Source: Pelosinus sp. (GTDB taxonomy: Bacteria > Bacillota > Negativicutes > DSM-13327). From it: 64,000 nucleotides of DNA. A model generated the notes under the pieces. The model searched no databases. It had not been told where the DNA came from and worked only from the letters and a program-made list of their open reading frames with translations. Positions 1-8,112 of the stretch are shown here, piece after piece; the stretch's first letter is position 1; the number at the start of each line of letters is the position of its first letter. Location: positions 62,001 through 126,000 of the forward strand of contig JARBUM010000001.1 of the NCBI GenBank assembly GCA_029239675.1. The letters are read 5' to 3'. The position numbers and the translations under genes are program-made.

Positions 1-492
1 ATCTACACCACCTGTTGGCATAAGACGCACTTGAGGCAAAGGTCCTTTTAAAGCTTTAACAAATTTAGGTCCCATCATCTCTCCTGGGAACACTTTTAGA
101 ATGTCAGCTCCTGCTTCCATAGCGAGCACTGCTTCTCGCACTGTCATAATTCCAGGCATTACTGGTACCCGATATTTATTGCAAAGTTTTACTGTTTCCA
201 CATCCAAGCAAGGAGACACCACAAACTGAGCACCACTCAATATGGACAATCTCGCTGTCGTTGGATCTAACACGGTTCCTGCACCAATCATCACATCTGT
301 ACCTGTATATTCTGCTGCTAACTCAGCCATAAGCTCATGTGCTCCTGGAATGGTAAAAGTAATTTCGATTAACTTTATACCACCAGCAACACAAGCCTTT
401 ACTGCCTTACGCGCTTCTTCATGATTTGCGCCACGTACGACTACTACTAAACCTTCTTCACAAAGTCTCTTTATAATAATTTCTTTATCCAT
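1..492 (-). CDS. eda: KDPG/KHG aldolase, 3' end cut by window edge
   Basis: Encodes the first 164 residues of a 2-dehydro-3-deoxy-phosphogluconate aldolase, which splits KDPG into pyruvate and glyceraldehyde-3-phosphate in the cytosol. The translation shows the class I aldolase pattern: Glu43 in LIEITFTIPGA and the Schiff-base lysine Lys133 in ADILKVFPGE, the same numbers as in the E. coli enzyme. The start ATG at 492 follows a GAGG ribosome site. It is the last visible gene of the kdu/kdg operon, 18 bp after kdgK, and takes the product of that kinase. The C-terminus lies outside the window. Confidence 0.93.
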   Translation of the reverse strand, partial: MDKEIIIKRLCEEGLVVVVRGANHEEARKAVKACVAGGIKLIEITFTIPGAHELMAELAAEYTGTDVMIGAGTVLDPTTARLSILSGAQFVVSPCLDVETVKLCNKYRVPVMPGIMTVREAVLAMEAGADILKVFPGEMMGPKFVKALKGPLPQVRLMPTGGVD

Positions 493-510
493 TTTTTCCT
501 CACTACTCTT

Positions 511-1449
511 TTATTTTTGTGCCATATAGGCCGACAATCCTTCCCTATTAGGTAATCCATCATTATCACCTGGGGACATCACTGCTAAAGCACCAATGGC
601 TGCAGCACGCCTTACAGCCTCTTGTAAGGACAAGCCTTCTAAAAGCGCACTTACCAAACCGACAGCAAAACCATCACCTGCACCTACTGTATCTACCACT
701 TTTTCTACAGGGAAGCCCGGTGTATAAAACTGTTGCCCCTCTGAGCTTGTATACGCACCCTCTGCACCCAATTTTATCACGACGATCTTCACACCAGCAG
801 CATGATATGCATCTGCAATTTCTTGTACCGTTTCTTTTCCGGTAAGTAATTTCCCTTCTTCAATACCTGGAATCACAATATCAGCAAGGCATGCGAGGTC
901 ATTAACCACTCTTGCCATTTCTGCTTTATCATTCCAAAGACCCGGACGCAGATTTGGATCATAGGATATTTGCACACCCTTTTCTCTGGCCTGTTTTATT
1001 AATTCATATACCATTTGCCGACAACCAGCTGATAATGCGGGAGGAATACCTGTCAAATGAATATGCTCGAATCCTTCCCAATTGAGTTCGCTGATTGTCT
1101 CACTACCCATATGAGAAGCGGCTGAATTTTTTCGTAACGAAAATACTTGCGGATCGCCACTGGCAACCTTTTGTTTCCACTGCATCCCCGTAAAGTACTG
1201 TTTATCATAAGTTGCATAGGAAGTATCAATACCACTTTGCTTTAAAAATCGCTCTATCTGTTTACCAAAAGGATCTTCACCTAATTTAGTAATATAAGTC
1301 ACTTCATGTCCTAAACGCACCATGCCAATGGAAAAGTTAACTTCAGCTCCCGCAACAAAACGGGAAAAATGTTCTACTTCTTCCAAAGAGCCTTCTTCTT
1401 GAGCCACAAAAAGTGCCATAGGCTCACCGACGGTAAGAATTTTACTCAT
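511..1449 (-). CDS. kdgK: 2-keto-3-deoxygluconate kinase (PfkB family)
   Basis: A 312-residue ribokinase/PfkB-family sugar kinase. The C-terminal PfkB signature DTVGAGDGF is present with the probable catalytic Asp259, and the N-terminal half has the usual glycine-rich sugar-binding region. Family knowledge and context point to phosphorylation of 2-keto-3-deoxygluconate to KDPG. It lies between a TIM-barrel isomerase (33 bp after that gene's stop) and the KDPG aldolase, so it supplies the aldolase substrate. An AGGAGG-like site precedes the ATG at 1449. A related PfkB kinase such as 5-dehydro-2-deoxygluconokinase is possible by sequence alone, but the operon favours KdgK. Confidence 0.9.
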   Translation of the reverse strand: MSKILTVGEPMALFVAQEEGSLEEVEHFSRFVAGAEVNFSIGMVRLGHEVTYITKLGEDPFGKQIERFLKQSGIDTSYATYDKQYFTGMQWKQKVASGDPQVFSLRKNSAASHMGSETISELNWEGFEHIHLTGIPPALSAGCRQMVYELIKQAREKGVQISYDPNLRPGLWNDKAEMARVVNDLACLADIVIPGIEEGKLLTGKETVQEIADAYHAAGVKIVVIKLGAEGAYTSSEGQQFYTPGFPVEKVVDTVGAGDGFAVGLVSALLEGLSLQEAVRRAAAIGALAVMSPGDNDGLPNREGLSAYMAQK

Positions 1450-1482
1450 ACCAAACCTCCTATTTTTTAATCTAACATGATC

Positions 1483-2235
1483 TTACTTTGCCTCTTGAAT
1501 TTGTTGAATTGTTTTGATTAATAATTCTCTTGGCTCGTCCCCACAAGGAAATTCAATGCCAATAGGCACGTCTTGTGGTAATAAACGCAGTGCTGCACGC
1601 CAATCTATATTACCCATATCTAAACTGCGGACCTGTGGTCCTTGAAGAGTCATTTCCACATCTTTCAGATGAATATAACGAACATAGGGAGAAAGTTTCA
1701 CAGCATTATAAAGAGGTTCCTGGCCAACCCAGACAAAATTGCCTACATCAAAAGTGCTATATACTGGAATCTGGGCAGCCTTACATGCTTCTAGGAAAGT
1801 GAGAATGGGTTCCATTTTGCCATTAGCAGCAGATTGATCACCTTCTACAGTTAGCATGATAGGATACTCTTCTACCATATTCTTAAATTCTCTTAATTCG
1901 TCTTGGGAATTGCTATTAAAATCACCAACAGCAAATTTAATCCGCGTAGCTCCTAGTACCTGCGCTTCCTGAAAAGCCTGACGCAATTCATCCCGCTCTA
2001 ATTTACCTGCACGAAATAAAGCCAACGGAATGGAATAATAGACTTCCAAACCAAGTCTTTCTGCTTTACTGCGCATAAGGGGTAATTCCGCCATAAAATC
2101 CTGAATCCATTCTCGGCGTACTTCTACCTTTTTTACCCCTAGTGAAGCTACCTCAGGAAAAATTTCTACCTGCCGTGTTCCTTTTGCAACTGCATTCGCA
2201 TAAGCCAGTAAATTAATCACAATTTCTTTTGCCAC
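1483..2235 (-). CDS. Sugar phosphate isomerase/epimerase-like TIM barrel protein
   Basis: A 250-residue protein of the AP-endonuclease-2/xylose-isomerase-like TIM-barrel superfamily. Recognisable pieces are the metal-binding style segments TVEGDQSA, STFDVGNF, IHLKDV and the late IEFPCGDE. I place the start at the GTG at 2235 because AAAGGAG sits 8 nt upstream; an in-frame ATG 27 bp earlier has no ribosome site, and the Shine-Dalgarno would fall inside its coding sequence. The gene is embedded between kdgT and kdgK, so it probably isomerises or epimerises a hexulosonate or related uronate intermediate. The exact reaction cannot be read from sequence. Confidence 0.8.
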   Translation of the reverse strand: MAKEIVINLLAYANAVAKGTRQVEIFPEVASLGVKKVEVRREWIQDFMAELPLMRSKAERLGLEVYYSIPLALFRAGKLERDELRQAFQEAQVLGATRIKFAVGDFNSNSQDELREFKNMVEEYPIMLTVEGDQSAANGKMEPILTFLEACKAAQIPVYSTFDVGNFVWVGQEPLYNAVKLSPYVRYIHLKDVEMTLQGPQVRSLDMGNIDWRAALRLLPQDVPIGIEFPCGDEPRELLIKTIQQIQEAK

Positions 2236-2277
2236 GTCATAATCTCCTTTTTGGTCGATCAACTCTAAACAAATTCT

Positions 2278-2313
2278 AGTAGAGAGGCACGCCCTAGGGC
2301 ATGCCTCTCTACT
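2278..2313 (-). other. Intercistronic hairpin between kdgT and the TIM-barrel gene
   Basis: Two 16-nt arms (2278-2293 and 2298-2313) pair with a single G-U type mismatch around a CTAG loop. No T-tract follows on the minus strand, so this looks like an mRNA processing or stability hairpin, or a weak attenuator, rather than a standard terminator. It lies in the gap after the kdgT stop. Confidence 0.65.
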
Positions 2314-2327
2314 TCGTCAAATAAGAA

Positions 2328-3302
2328 CTATGCCCGCTCTATAGATGCTGCTTCTTTGCCCTTCATATAATTACTCCACCAAGCTGTCAATATAGGCACC
2401 ATAATGGATGTCACAATTACCGATGTAGCAACTAACGCAGTAGCAGCTTGTGCCGCAGGTTTAAATTCTGGAAGCATCTCACCAATAATCATAGGATTGG
2501 TAACGGCTGCTCCCGCAGTACTAGACGCTGCAAGTCCTGCAGTACCATTTCCACCACCAATAAATTTATCCGCTAGCATTAATGGAATACCTGTAACGAT
2601 AATAACGAAGAGCCCCAATCCAATGCCCAAGAGACCAGTTTGACCGATAACATGCAAATCTATGGTGTTACCTAAAGCAAAACCAAAGAATGGAATCATA
2701 ACATTAGATGCTTTACCGAAGTATTCCCGCAGTTCACCGTCTAAATTACCTAAAGCAAAACCAATCACAAAAGGAAGAACTGCTCCTACAAACAATTGAG
2801 GTTCAAATGTTGCTAATCCAGATGTTCCCATAATAAGCATGGTTACCAAAGGCCCAGATTCAATGGACATTAAAACGAATGCTCCCGCTTCTTCCTTTGA
2901 ACCATATTGTTGCATAATGGAAGCATATAGACCACCATTGGTCATATCCATGGCAGCAATTAAAGCCAATGTGGATAACCCAGCAAAAAAGCCTGTCTGT
3001 ATTCCATTTCCCGGTATTATTTGGGCAGCAATGAATGCAGCCACCCAAGCAACGGCAATTTTAGTCACTACCAGAGTACCTGATTTTTTTAAAACCGTAC
3101 CTGTGGCTCTGATGTCAATACCAGCGCCCATGCAGAAAAACCAAACAGCAAGAATAGGTACTGTACCGGTGATTAAACCATTAGTGAATGAACCAAAATA
3201 TTTACCAGCTCCAGGAGAAAAGGTATGGCAGATTGCTCCTAAAAATAATGGCACCAACATGAGTCCACCAGGAATTCTCTCAATTGATTGCTTAATTTTC
3301 AT
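2328..3302 (-). CDS. kdgT: 2-keto-3-deoxygluconate permease
   Basis: A 324-residue, very hydrophobic protein with about ten membrane segments. It matches the KdgT family of H+-coupled 2-keto-3-deoxygluconate importers; the conserved opening [19 protein letters not shown] and the glycine-rich [15 protein letters not shown] stretch are typical. It acts in the cytoplasmic membrane and feeds kdgK. The gene lies between kduD and the TIM-barrel isomerase and is bracketed by two 16-bp hairpins. A GAAGGAAG ribosome site precedes the ATG. Confidence 0.93.
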   Translation of the reverse strand: MKIKQSIERIPGGLMLVPLFLGAICHTFSPGAGKYFGSFTNGLITGTVPILAVWFFCMGAGIDIRATGTVLKKSGTLVVTKIAVAWVAAFIAAQIIPGNGIQTGFFAGLSTLALIAAMDMTNGGLYASIMQQYGSKEEAGAFVLMSIESGPLVTMLIMGTSGLATFEPQLFVGAVLPFVIGFALGNLDGELREYFGKASNVMIPFFGFALGNTIDLHVIGQTGLLGIGLGLFVIIVTGIPLMLADKFIGGGNGTAGLAASSTAGAAVTNPMIIGEMLPEFKPAAQAATALVATSVIVTSIMVPILTAWWSNYMKGKEAASIERA

Positions 3303-3410
3303 AATGTACTTCCTTCTTTTTATAAATTTTTTCTCTTTTTCTATAAAATTTACAATTGCACACTTATACCAAATATTGTACTATCCTTGAAAAATTCAGA
3401 ATTTAATACT

Positions 3411-3447
3411 TGTGAATAAAGTAGCCATCTGGGCTACCTTATTCACA
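3411..3447 (-). other. Intercistronic hairpin between kduD and kdgT
   Basis: Arms 3411-3426 and 3432-3447 form a 16-bp stem with one mismatch and a 5-nt loop. It begins about 11 nt after the kduD stop. No run of T follows on the minus strand, so full termination is doubtful. It may lower downstream expression or stabilise the upstream mRNA segment. Confidence 0.6.
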
Positions 3448-3457
3448 TTTTCCTTAA

Positions 3458-4213
3458 CTAGCGAGCTAGCCATCCTCCGTCAACAGCCACAGTGTAGCCA
3501 TTCACATAATCAGAAGCAGGTGCTGCTAAGAACACAACAGGCCCTTCCAAATCTTTAGGCAGACCCCAACGTCCAGCGGGAATACGATTCACGATTTCAG
3601 CATTACGTTGTTCGTCAGCACGAATCGGGGCTGTATTGGCAGTAGCCATATAACCAGGTGCGATGGCATTTGCATTAATATTATATTTAGCCCATTCATT
3701 CGCCATCAGACGAGTAATGCCCATTACGCCACTTTTACTACCAGTATAGGACGGTACACGAATACCACCTTGGAAAGATAACATGGAAGCGATGTTAATA
3801 ATTTTACCGCCTTGTCCTTGTTTAATAAATTGTTTGGCTGCAGCTTGGCTGAAAAAGAATACAGTTTTAAGGTTAAGATCCATAACATCGTCCCAATCTT
3901 TTTCAGTGAAGTCAATTGCATCGGCACGACGGATGGTACCTGCACAATTAACTAAGATATCAAGTCTGCCAAAAGCAGCAACCACTTGATCGATTACACC
4001 AGGAATCACTTCAATGCTCATCAAGTTGGCATCTATAGCTAAAAACTTTCTACCTGCAGCTTCGATCAACGCTTTTGTTTCTGCATTATCACCTAATCCT
4101 ACGCTTACAATATCTGCTCCCGCTTTCGCTAAGGCAGCAGCCATCCCTTGACCAAGTCCCATGGCTGCGCCGGTAACAATGGCTACTTTTCCTGTCAAAT
4201 CAAACATATTCAT
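3458..4213 (-). CDS. kduD: 2-deoxy-D-gluconate 3-dehydrogenase (SDR family)
   Basis: A 251-residue short-chain dehydrogenase. The cofactor motif TGAAMGLG lies at residues 14-21, the NAG-type motif is NCAG at about 89-92, and the catalytic Ser143, Tyr156 and Lys160 are in place. KduD reduces 2,5-diketo-3-deoxygluconate to 2-keto-3-deoxygluconate using NADH in the pathway from unsaturated galacturonate. It follows kduI directly in the operon, as expected for the two consecutive steps. The ATG at 4213 has an AGGTGGAGG-like ribosome site. Confidence 0.93.
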   Translation of the reverse strand: MNMFDLTGKVAIVTGAAMGLGQGMAAALAKAGADIVSVGLGDNAETKALIEAAGRKFLAIDANLMSIEVIPGVIDQVVAAFGRLDILVNCAGTIRRADAIDFTEKDWDDVMDLNLKTVFFFSQAAAKQFIKQGQGGKIINIASMLSFQGGIRVPSYTGSKSGVMGITRLMANEWAKYNINANAIAPGYMATANTAPIRADEQRNAEIVNRIPAGRWGLPKDLEGPVVFLAAPASDYVNGYTVAVDGGWLAR

Positions 4214-4271
4214 ATTGAACCTCCACCTGTCTTATTTTTATCCATAATAGATTACCATCTATCAACAAAAT

Positions 4272-5099
4272 TTATTTCAATGTTTTCATGTCAACATGAT
4301 CCATATCATCAAAGGTCTGATTTTCCCCAGCCATACCCCAAATGAAAGTATACGATTGAGTACCTACACCAGAGTGAATCGACCAACTAGGAGAAATAAT
4401 AGCTTCTTCGTTTCTCATCACGACATGCCTAGTTTCTGTTGGTTCACCCATATAGTGAAATGCAACAGCATCTTCTGGAAGATTAAAATACAAATATACT
4501 TCCATACGGCGATCGTGGGTATGACAGGGCATAGAATTCCACATATTTCCTGGTTCCAATACTGTCATTCCCATTACTAGTTGGCAACTTTTAACCCCTT
4601 GTGGATGAATAAATTTATATATATTCCGATCATTGGACTGGGTTATAGAGCCAAGATGATTCGGGGTAATTTCGCTTTTTTGAATTTTTACTGTTGGATA
4701 GGTTTTATGAGCAGGTGAACTATTAAAATAAAATTTAGCAGGTTTACTGGCATCTGCACTAGAAAAACTAATTTCTTTTGCACCCATACCAATGTATAAA
4801 CCATCAGTAGTACTAAGTTCATATTTCACACCATCAATGGTAACTGTACCCGCATTACCAATATTAATTACCCCCATTTCCCGCCGTTCCAGGAAATAAT
4901 CCACTCCCATACCTGTCCCTACTTCTAACTGCATAGGCTTAACAGGACACACGCCACCCGTTATCATCCGATCAATGTGGCTATATACCATTTTGATTTC
5001 ATTTGGAACAAATAAATCTTGGATCAGAAATCGTTTTCTCAACTCCTCAGTTGTATAATGTTTTGCATCCTCTGGATGAACTGAATGTCTGACCTCCAT
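4272..5099 (-). CDS. kduI: 5-keto-4-deoxyuronate isomerase
   Basis: A 275-residue cupin-fold isomerase converting 4-deoxy-L-threo-5-hexosulose uronate to 2,5-diketo-3-deoxygluconate. The zinc ligands of the family are visible as His193, His195, Glu200 and His242. The start is the ATG at 5099, preceded by AAAGGAGG. An upstream in-frame extension of 31 codons crosses a palindromic operator and this ribosome site, so it is not coding, and 275 aa agrees with the family length. It is the first gene of the kdu/kdg operon. Confidence 0.95.
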   Translation of the reverse strand: MEVRHSVHPEDAKHYTTEELRKRFLIQDLFVPNEIKMVYSHIDRMITGGVCPVKPMQLEVGTGMGVDYFLERREMGVINIGNAGTVTIDGVKYELSTTDGLYIGMGAKEISFSSADASKPAKFYFNSSPAHKTYPTVKIQKSEITPNHLGSITQSNDRNIYKFIHPQGVKSCQLVMGMTVLEPGNMWNSMPCHTHDRRMEVYLYFNLPEDAVAFHYMGEPTETRHVVMRNEEAIISPSWSIHSGVGTQSYTFIWGMAGENQTFDDMDHVDMKTLK

Positions 5100-5114
5100 G
5101 TTTATCCTCCTTTT

Positions 5115-5129
5115 TTCCACTATGTGGAC
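5115..5129 (-). promoter_or_regulatory. IclR-type operator, proximal copy
   Basis: TTCCACTATGTGGAC contains the perfect inverted repeat TCCAC-TAT-GTGGA. It lies 16 nt upstream of the kduI start codon. A near-identical box is found at 5207-5221. The TTCC...GGAA layout resembles operators of IclR-family regulators, the family of KdgR, but no regulator gene is in the window. Confidence 0.6.
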
Positions 5130-5206
5130 TTGTTTTTCATTTACACCATGTATATTCGCGTATTGTATTCTAAATCCTCTTTTTATTCTCATAAATAAAT
5201 AATTTA

Positions 5207-5221
5207 TTCCACTATGCGGAA
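5207..5221 (-). promoter_or_regulatory. IclR-type operator, distal copy
   Basis: TTCCACTATGCGGAA differs from the proximal box at two of fifteen positions and improves the outer symmetry (TTCC...GGAA). The two boxes are 92 bp apart centre to centre. That arrangement would allow looping or occlusion of the kduI promoter, which must lie between them or just upstream. Confidence 0.6.
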
Positions 5222-5324
5222 CGAACTATTTATTTACGACTTTCACTATATCTAAAATACTATTTAAATCACCATATAGTAATTCCCTTACAAATACACA
5301 CCAATTACTATGCCCCATTCGCGA

Positions 5325-5351
5325 TAAAAAAAAACTTGGCTTGTACCAAGT
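5325..5351 (-). terminator. Intrinsic terminator with ACTTGG/CCAAGT stem
   Basis: On the minus strand ACTTGG and CCAAGT form a hairpin followed by a run of nine T. An additional CCAAGT...ACTTGG pair lies just upstream on the same strand (complement of about 5369-5387), so alternative pairing is possible. It ends the structured non-coding stretch ahead of the kduI promoter. Confidence 0.65.
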
Positions 5352-5419
5352 CCTCAGACGTAGGCAGAATCCAAGTCTTTCTTACTTGGAATCAAGAAAG
5401 TAATTCTTTCTGATTCCGT

Positions 5420-5460
5420 AAAAAAAATACCCTATGACCGCATTTGGGTCATAGGGTATT
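5420..5460 (-). terminator. Intrinsic terminator downstream of the 81-aa gene
   Basis: A perfect 13-bp stem (5427-5439 with 447-459, that is 5447-5459) has a 7-nt loop and is followed on the minus strand by a run of seven or more T. It is about 185 nt past the stop of the small acidic protein gene, so the transcript would carry a long structured 3' region or a separate small RNA. Confidence 0.8.
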
Positions 5461-5511
5461 TACTATTGATTCGATGATCAAGTTGTTCTAAACTTCCCAG
5501 CTTTGATCTCG

Positions 5512-5560
5512 TTAACAGCCTGTAGCACCCTGTCCATGGTGGGCAGGGGACACAGGCTGA
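5512..5560. repeat. Long imperfect palindrome, possible structured RNA
   Basis: An outer pair CAGCCTGT/ACAGGCTG of 8 bp encloses an inner CCCTG/CAGGG pair, giving a cruciform-like element of about 44 bp. It lies between the palindromic repeat at 5577-5621 and the terminator at 5420-5460. No coding potential is seen. Function is unknown. Confidence 0.5.
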
Positions 5561-5576
5561 AAACTCAAACTAAGTG

Positions 5577-5621
5577 CGACTAAGATTCAGGTAGAGTTAA
5601 AACTTCAACTGAATCATGTCG
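5577..5621. repeat. Dispersed palindromic repeat, copy 1
   Basis: Arms GATTCAGGTAGAGTT (5584-5598) and AACTTCAACTGAATC (5601-5615) pair with three mismatches or wobbles and are flanked by CGAC and GTCG. The same element recurs at about 20092, 28668 and 60775. It lies 24-60 nt past the stop of the small gene on the minus strand. Confidence 0.7.
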
Positions 5622-5644
5622 TCTTGATAAACGGGAAGGAATTC

Positions 5645-5890
5645 TTAGTCTTCTTGACCTTCTTCATCTTCTTCATCTGCTATAATGTATTCAAATGTAT
5701 CAAGAATATTGGAATGATGCTCTTCTAATGCATCACTTATCAGTCTTAACACTGCCCCAGTCTGTTCTTCTGGCAAACCCATCGCAATAATAACATCCGC
5801 TAAACGATCTTCGAGAAGTTCAATGTCATCCGTAAACAACACTGGAATTTCATCCGTCATTTCAGGATCTTTTTCTTCGCAACCACACAT
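5645..5890 (-). CDS. Small acidic protein, unknown function
   Basis: An 81-residue protein beginning MCGCEEKDPEM and ending in a glutamate/aspartate-rich tail (IIADEEDEEGQED). The ATG at 5890 has AAAGGGG 8 nt upstream; a GTG nine bases earlier overlaps that site. The middle section (about residues 25-70) looks helical with regularly spaced hydrophobic residues. There is no signal peptide or membrane segment. The two early cysteines (Cys2, Cys4) may bind metal, but this is speculation. I do not recognise the family. Confidence 0.7.
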   Translation of the reverse strand: MCGCEEKDPEMTDEIPVLFTDDIELLEDRLADVIIAMGLPEEQTGAVLRLISDALEEHHSNILDTFEYIIADEEDEEGQED

Positions 5891-6075
5891 AATAAACACC
5901 CCTTTTTCCTATCTTTTTTAATTGAGGTAAAAATAACTCTTCTTAACAAGTCTGACAACACCTTGTCTACTATTATAGTACCACGTATTTCCAACGCTGT
6001 CTTGTAAACATTTCGTAAAATTTGTAGAAAAATAATAGTTTTCTCCCATACATAGCGTATAGGAAAAACCCAGTC

Positions 6076-6501
6076 TTACTTTTCTTCCGATGGCAAAGAT
6101 CGGTGAGCCAGACCTACTGCCACTTCATTGAGATTCAAAACACCTACACCGAAGTAAATTGCTACACAAATATGTTCTCCATGGCGGGCAATGCCGATTT
6201 TACCACCCACATTTAGTCCAACTGCTTTTGACGTAATTTGTTCCAGTGCTGCATGAGTCGCACCCGCTACAGCTCCTTCCCCCACATGATTGGCATTCAC
6301 CAATCCCTGGCGCTGGGCCGCTACTACTGCCCGTTCAATAATTTTTTTGACAGACAGCAAATATTCCCCGCCAAAATCAACAGCTACAGAAGAAATTCCA
6401 CGAGTACTTAAGCGCTGACGAGTTCCTTGTTCACCTTGTCGATCTTCACTAATTGCCATAGCCATCGCCGCTCTACCCACATCAATACTCGTAATTTCCA
6501 C
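6076..6501 (-). CDS. hutP: HutP-family RNA-binding antiterminator
   Basis: A 141-residue protein resembling HutP, the histidine- and Mg-dependent RNA-binding antiterminator of the Bacillus hut operon. The family-like C-terminal half contains EGAVAGATHAALEQI and GIARHGEHICVAIYFGVG followed by VAVGLAHR, comparable to the conserved C-terminal core of HutP. Translation starts at a GTG abutting the stop of the symporter gene, with GGGAGG 8 nt upstream inside the symporter end, so the two are translationally linked. No histidine-degradation genes are near. The partner is instead a Na+ symporter, which suggests control of transport or peptide use. Confidence 0.65.
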   Translation of the reverse strand: MEITSIDVGRAAMAMAISEDRQGEQGTRQRLSTRGISSVAVDFGGEYLLSVKKIIERAVVAAQRQGLVNANHVGEGAVAGATHAALEQITSKAVGLNVGGKIGIARHGEHICVAIYFGVGVLNLNEVAVGLAHRSLPSEEK

Positions 6502-7908
6502 TTATGCAGCCTCCCTCTTATCTACAACTTTGATCTTTTCTTTATCAACCACAGCAACAACAAAGAAAGTAATCAGACAAACTAGCCATTCCATATAGAT
6601 GGGATGTGCGAAAATCTGAACTGCAGGGAACATCTGCCAAGCAAACAAGGTCAGCATACCTGCCAAGGTAGTATAAAAGGCCGAGTTTCGGCGACAAAGA
6701 CTTGGTGCAAACATGGTAAATAAAAACACCAAGGTAAAGGCAGTAGTCAGACTAAGTCCAATCAACATCGTCTTAACAATGCCGACAGCATTAAAAGCAA
6801 ACCATAGGGTAACAATCCCCAAGCCCAAAATGGAGTAACGGTTCACGATCGTATACTTTTTATCACTAACATTAGGATTGATAAAACGTTTGTAAATATC
6901 CTGAGAAAACAATGTCCCTGCAGCAAGTAAAATATGGCAAGCCGTAGCAACATCTGCTGCCCAAAGTGCTGCCAAAGTCAAACCAGAGATGATCGGGTCC
7001 AATCCCATAATCATCTGCGGAAGAGCCAATGTAGCATTCATTCCTGGATGTGCTACCCTAGCAGCCATTCCCATAATAGCGCAAGAAAAGCCAACAGGAA
7101 AAATCAGAAGTGCTCCCCACAAAAACCCCTTCTTCGCAGCCTTACCATCAACGGCAGAACAAGCAATTTGTACTGGCCCTTGAGCGGTAATCGTTTGTGT
7201 CATCATCACGGCAAACCAGCCGATAATTGTAGCCAAACCCAGCCCACCAAGAGGACTAAACCAGTCTATATTGGAAGGCAGAGCTGTAGCAATCGCATTC
7301 AAACCACCTTGATTGGAAACAGTAGTCACCGTGCTAATCAACACGCCAACATAAATCAAGGTCACACTTAAAATATTCGACAAGCCGGATGACCATAATC
7401 CACCGATCAGGGTCGTTCCAATAAATACTATGGCACTGGTTATCATGCCACCCTGGAAAGAAAATATACCTGGCAAGAGAGAAGATAAAATTGCTCCACC
7501 GGCAAGGTATTGCAGAGACGTGATCACCAATTGAATGATAATCATGCCTAATACACTAATCAATCGCCCTTTTTTATCATAATATCGTTCAAATAATTCA
7601 GGTATGGTAGTACAATCCATTTCTCGATATTTTTCAGCTGCTACCATTGCCATTAATACAGCTCCGGCTGCCCAAGCAACATTGTACCATCCAGCGGCAA
7701 TACCATACTGATAGGCATTTTCCGCAACACCGATCGTCGCTGCTGCCCCAATTGCTGTACCTGCAATATTAGTCGCTACCAATAAGGTAGTGAGCTTTCG
7801 CCCGGCAAACAAAAAACCTGTACTACTTTCTGTCCTACGTTTTACATAAATACTAATCCCAAACAAAACACAAATGTAAAGAATAATAATAACCAATTGA
7901 ATATTCAT
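6502..7908 (-). CDS. Sodium:solute symporter (SSS family)
   Basis: A polytopic membrane protein of about 468 residues with roughly 13 hydrophobic segments. It has features of the SSS/PutP family: the N-terminal GRKLTTLLVATNIAGTAIGA region and the following segment ending in TTIPELFERYYDKKGR. It probably imports a small organic solute with Na+. The start at 7908 is preferred (AGG 9 nt upstream); an ATG at 7917 is an alternative. The gene lies between a terminator that follows ggt and hutP. The substrate is unknown; an amino acid or gamma-glutamyl product would fit ggt and hutP. Confidence 0.85.
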   Translation of the reverse strand: MNIQLVIIILYICVLFGISIYVKRRTESSTGFLFAGRKLTTLLVATNIAGTAIGAAATIGVAENAYQYGIAAGWYNVAWAAGAVLMAMVAAEKYREMDCTTIPELFERYYDKKGRLISVLGMIIIQLVITSLQYLAGGAILSSLLPGIFSFQGGMITSAIVFIGTTLIGGLWSSGLSNILSVTLIYVGVLISTVTTVSNQGGLNAIATALPSNIDWFSPLGGLGLATIIGWFAVMMTQTITAQGPVQIACSAVDGKAAKKGFLWGALLIFPVGFSCAIMGMAARVAHPGMNATLALPQMIMGLDPIISGLTLAALWAADVATACHILLAAGTLFSQDIYKRFINPNVSDKKYTIVNRYSILGLGIVTLWFAFNAVGIVKTMLIGLSLTTAFTLVFLFTMFAPSLCRRNSAFYTTLAGMLTLFAWQMFPAVQIFAHPIYMEWLVCLITFFVVAVVDKEKIKVVDKREAA

Positions 7909-7949
7909 CTTTTCCATCCTACCTTCCTACACATAATTCGCAGACTTGA

Positions 7950-7986
7950 GCAAAAAAAACAAAAAAGCACTCCAAAATAGGAGTGC
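7950..7986 (-). terminator. Terminator between ggt and the symporter gene
   Basis: GCACTCC (7967-7973) and GGAGTGC (7980-7986) form a perfect 7-bp stem with a 6-nt loop. On the minus strand it is followed by TTTTTTG and a further T-run. An outer 7-bp pair TGAGCAA/TTGCTCA encloses it. Several UAG/NAG triplets precede it on the transcript, making it a candidate for HutP antitermination. Confidence 0.8.
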
Positions 7987-8112
7987 ATATATACTTGCTC
8001 ATTTACTATCCTGCCATCCTACAAAATATATACCTTTTACCAATACTACCATTCTACATAATAATTATATAAGTAATGACGGCAATATGTCAACTTTTCA
8101 AGAAACCTCGAA

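Noticed and set aside
2839-3390. Long plus-strand frame antisense to kdgT
   Set aside because: It mirrors codon bias of kdgT on the other strand and has no ribosome site or protein-like features.
5100-5192. 31-codon extension of kduI
   Set aside because: It covers the proximal operator and the AAAGGAGG site, and the family length agrees with the start at 5099.
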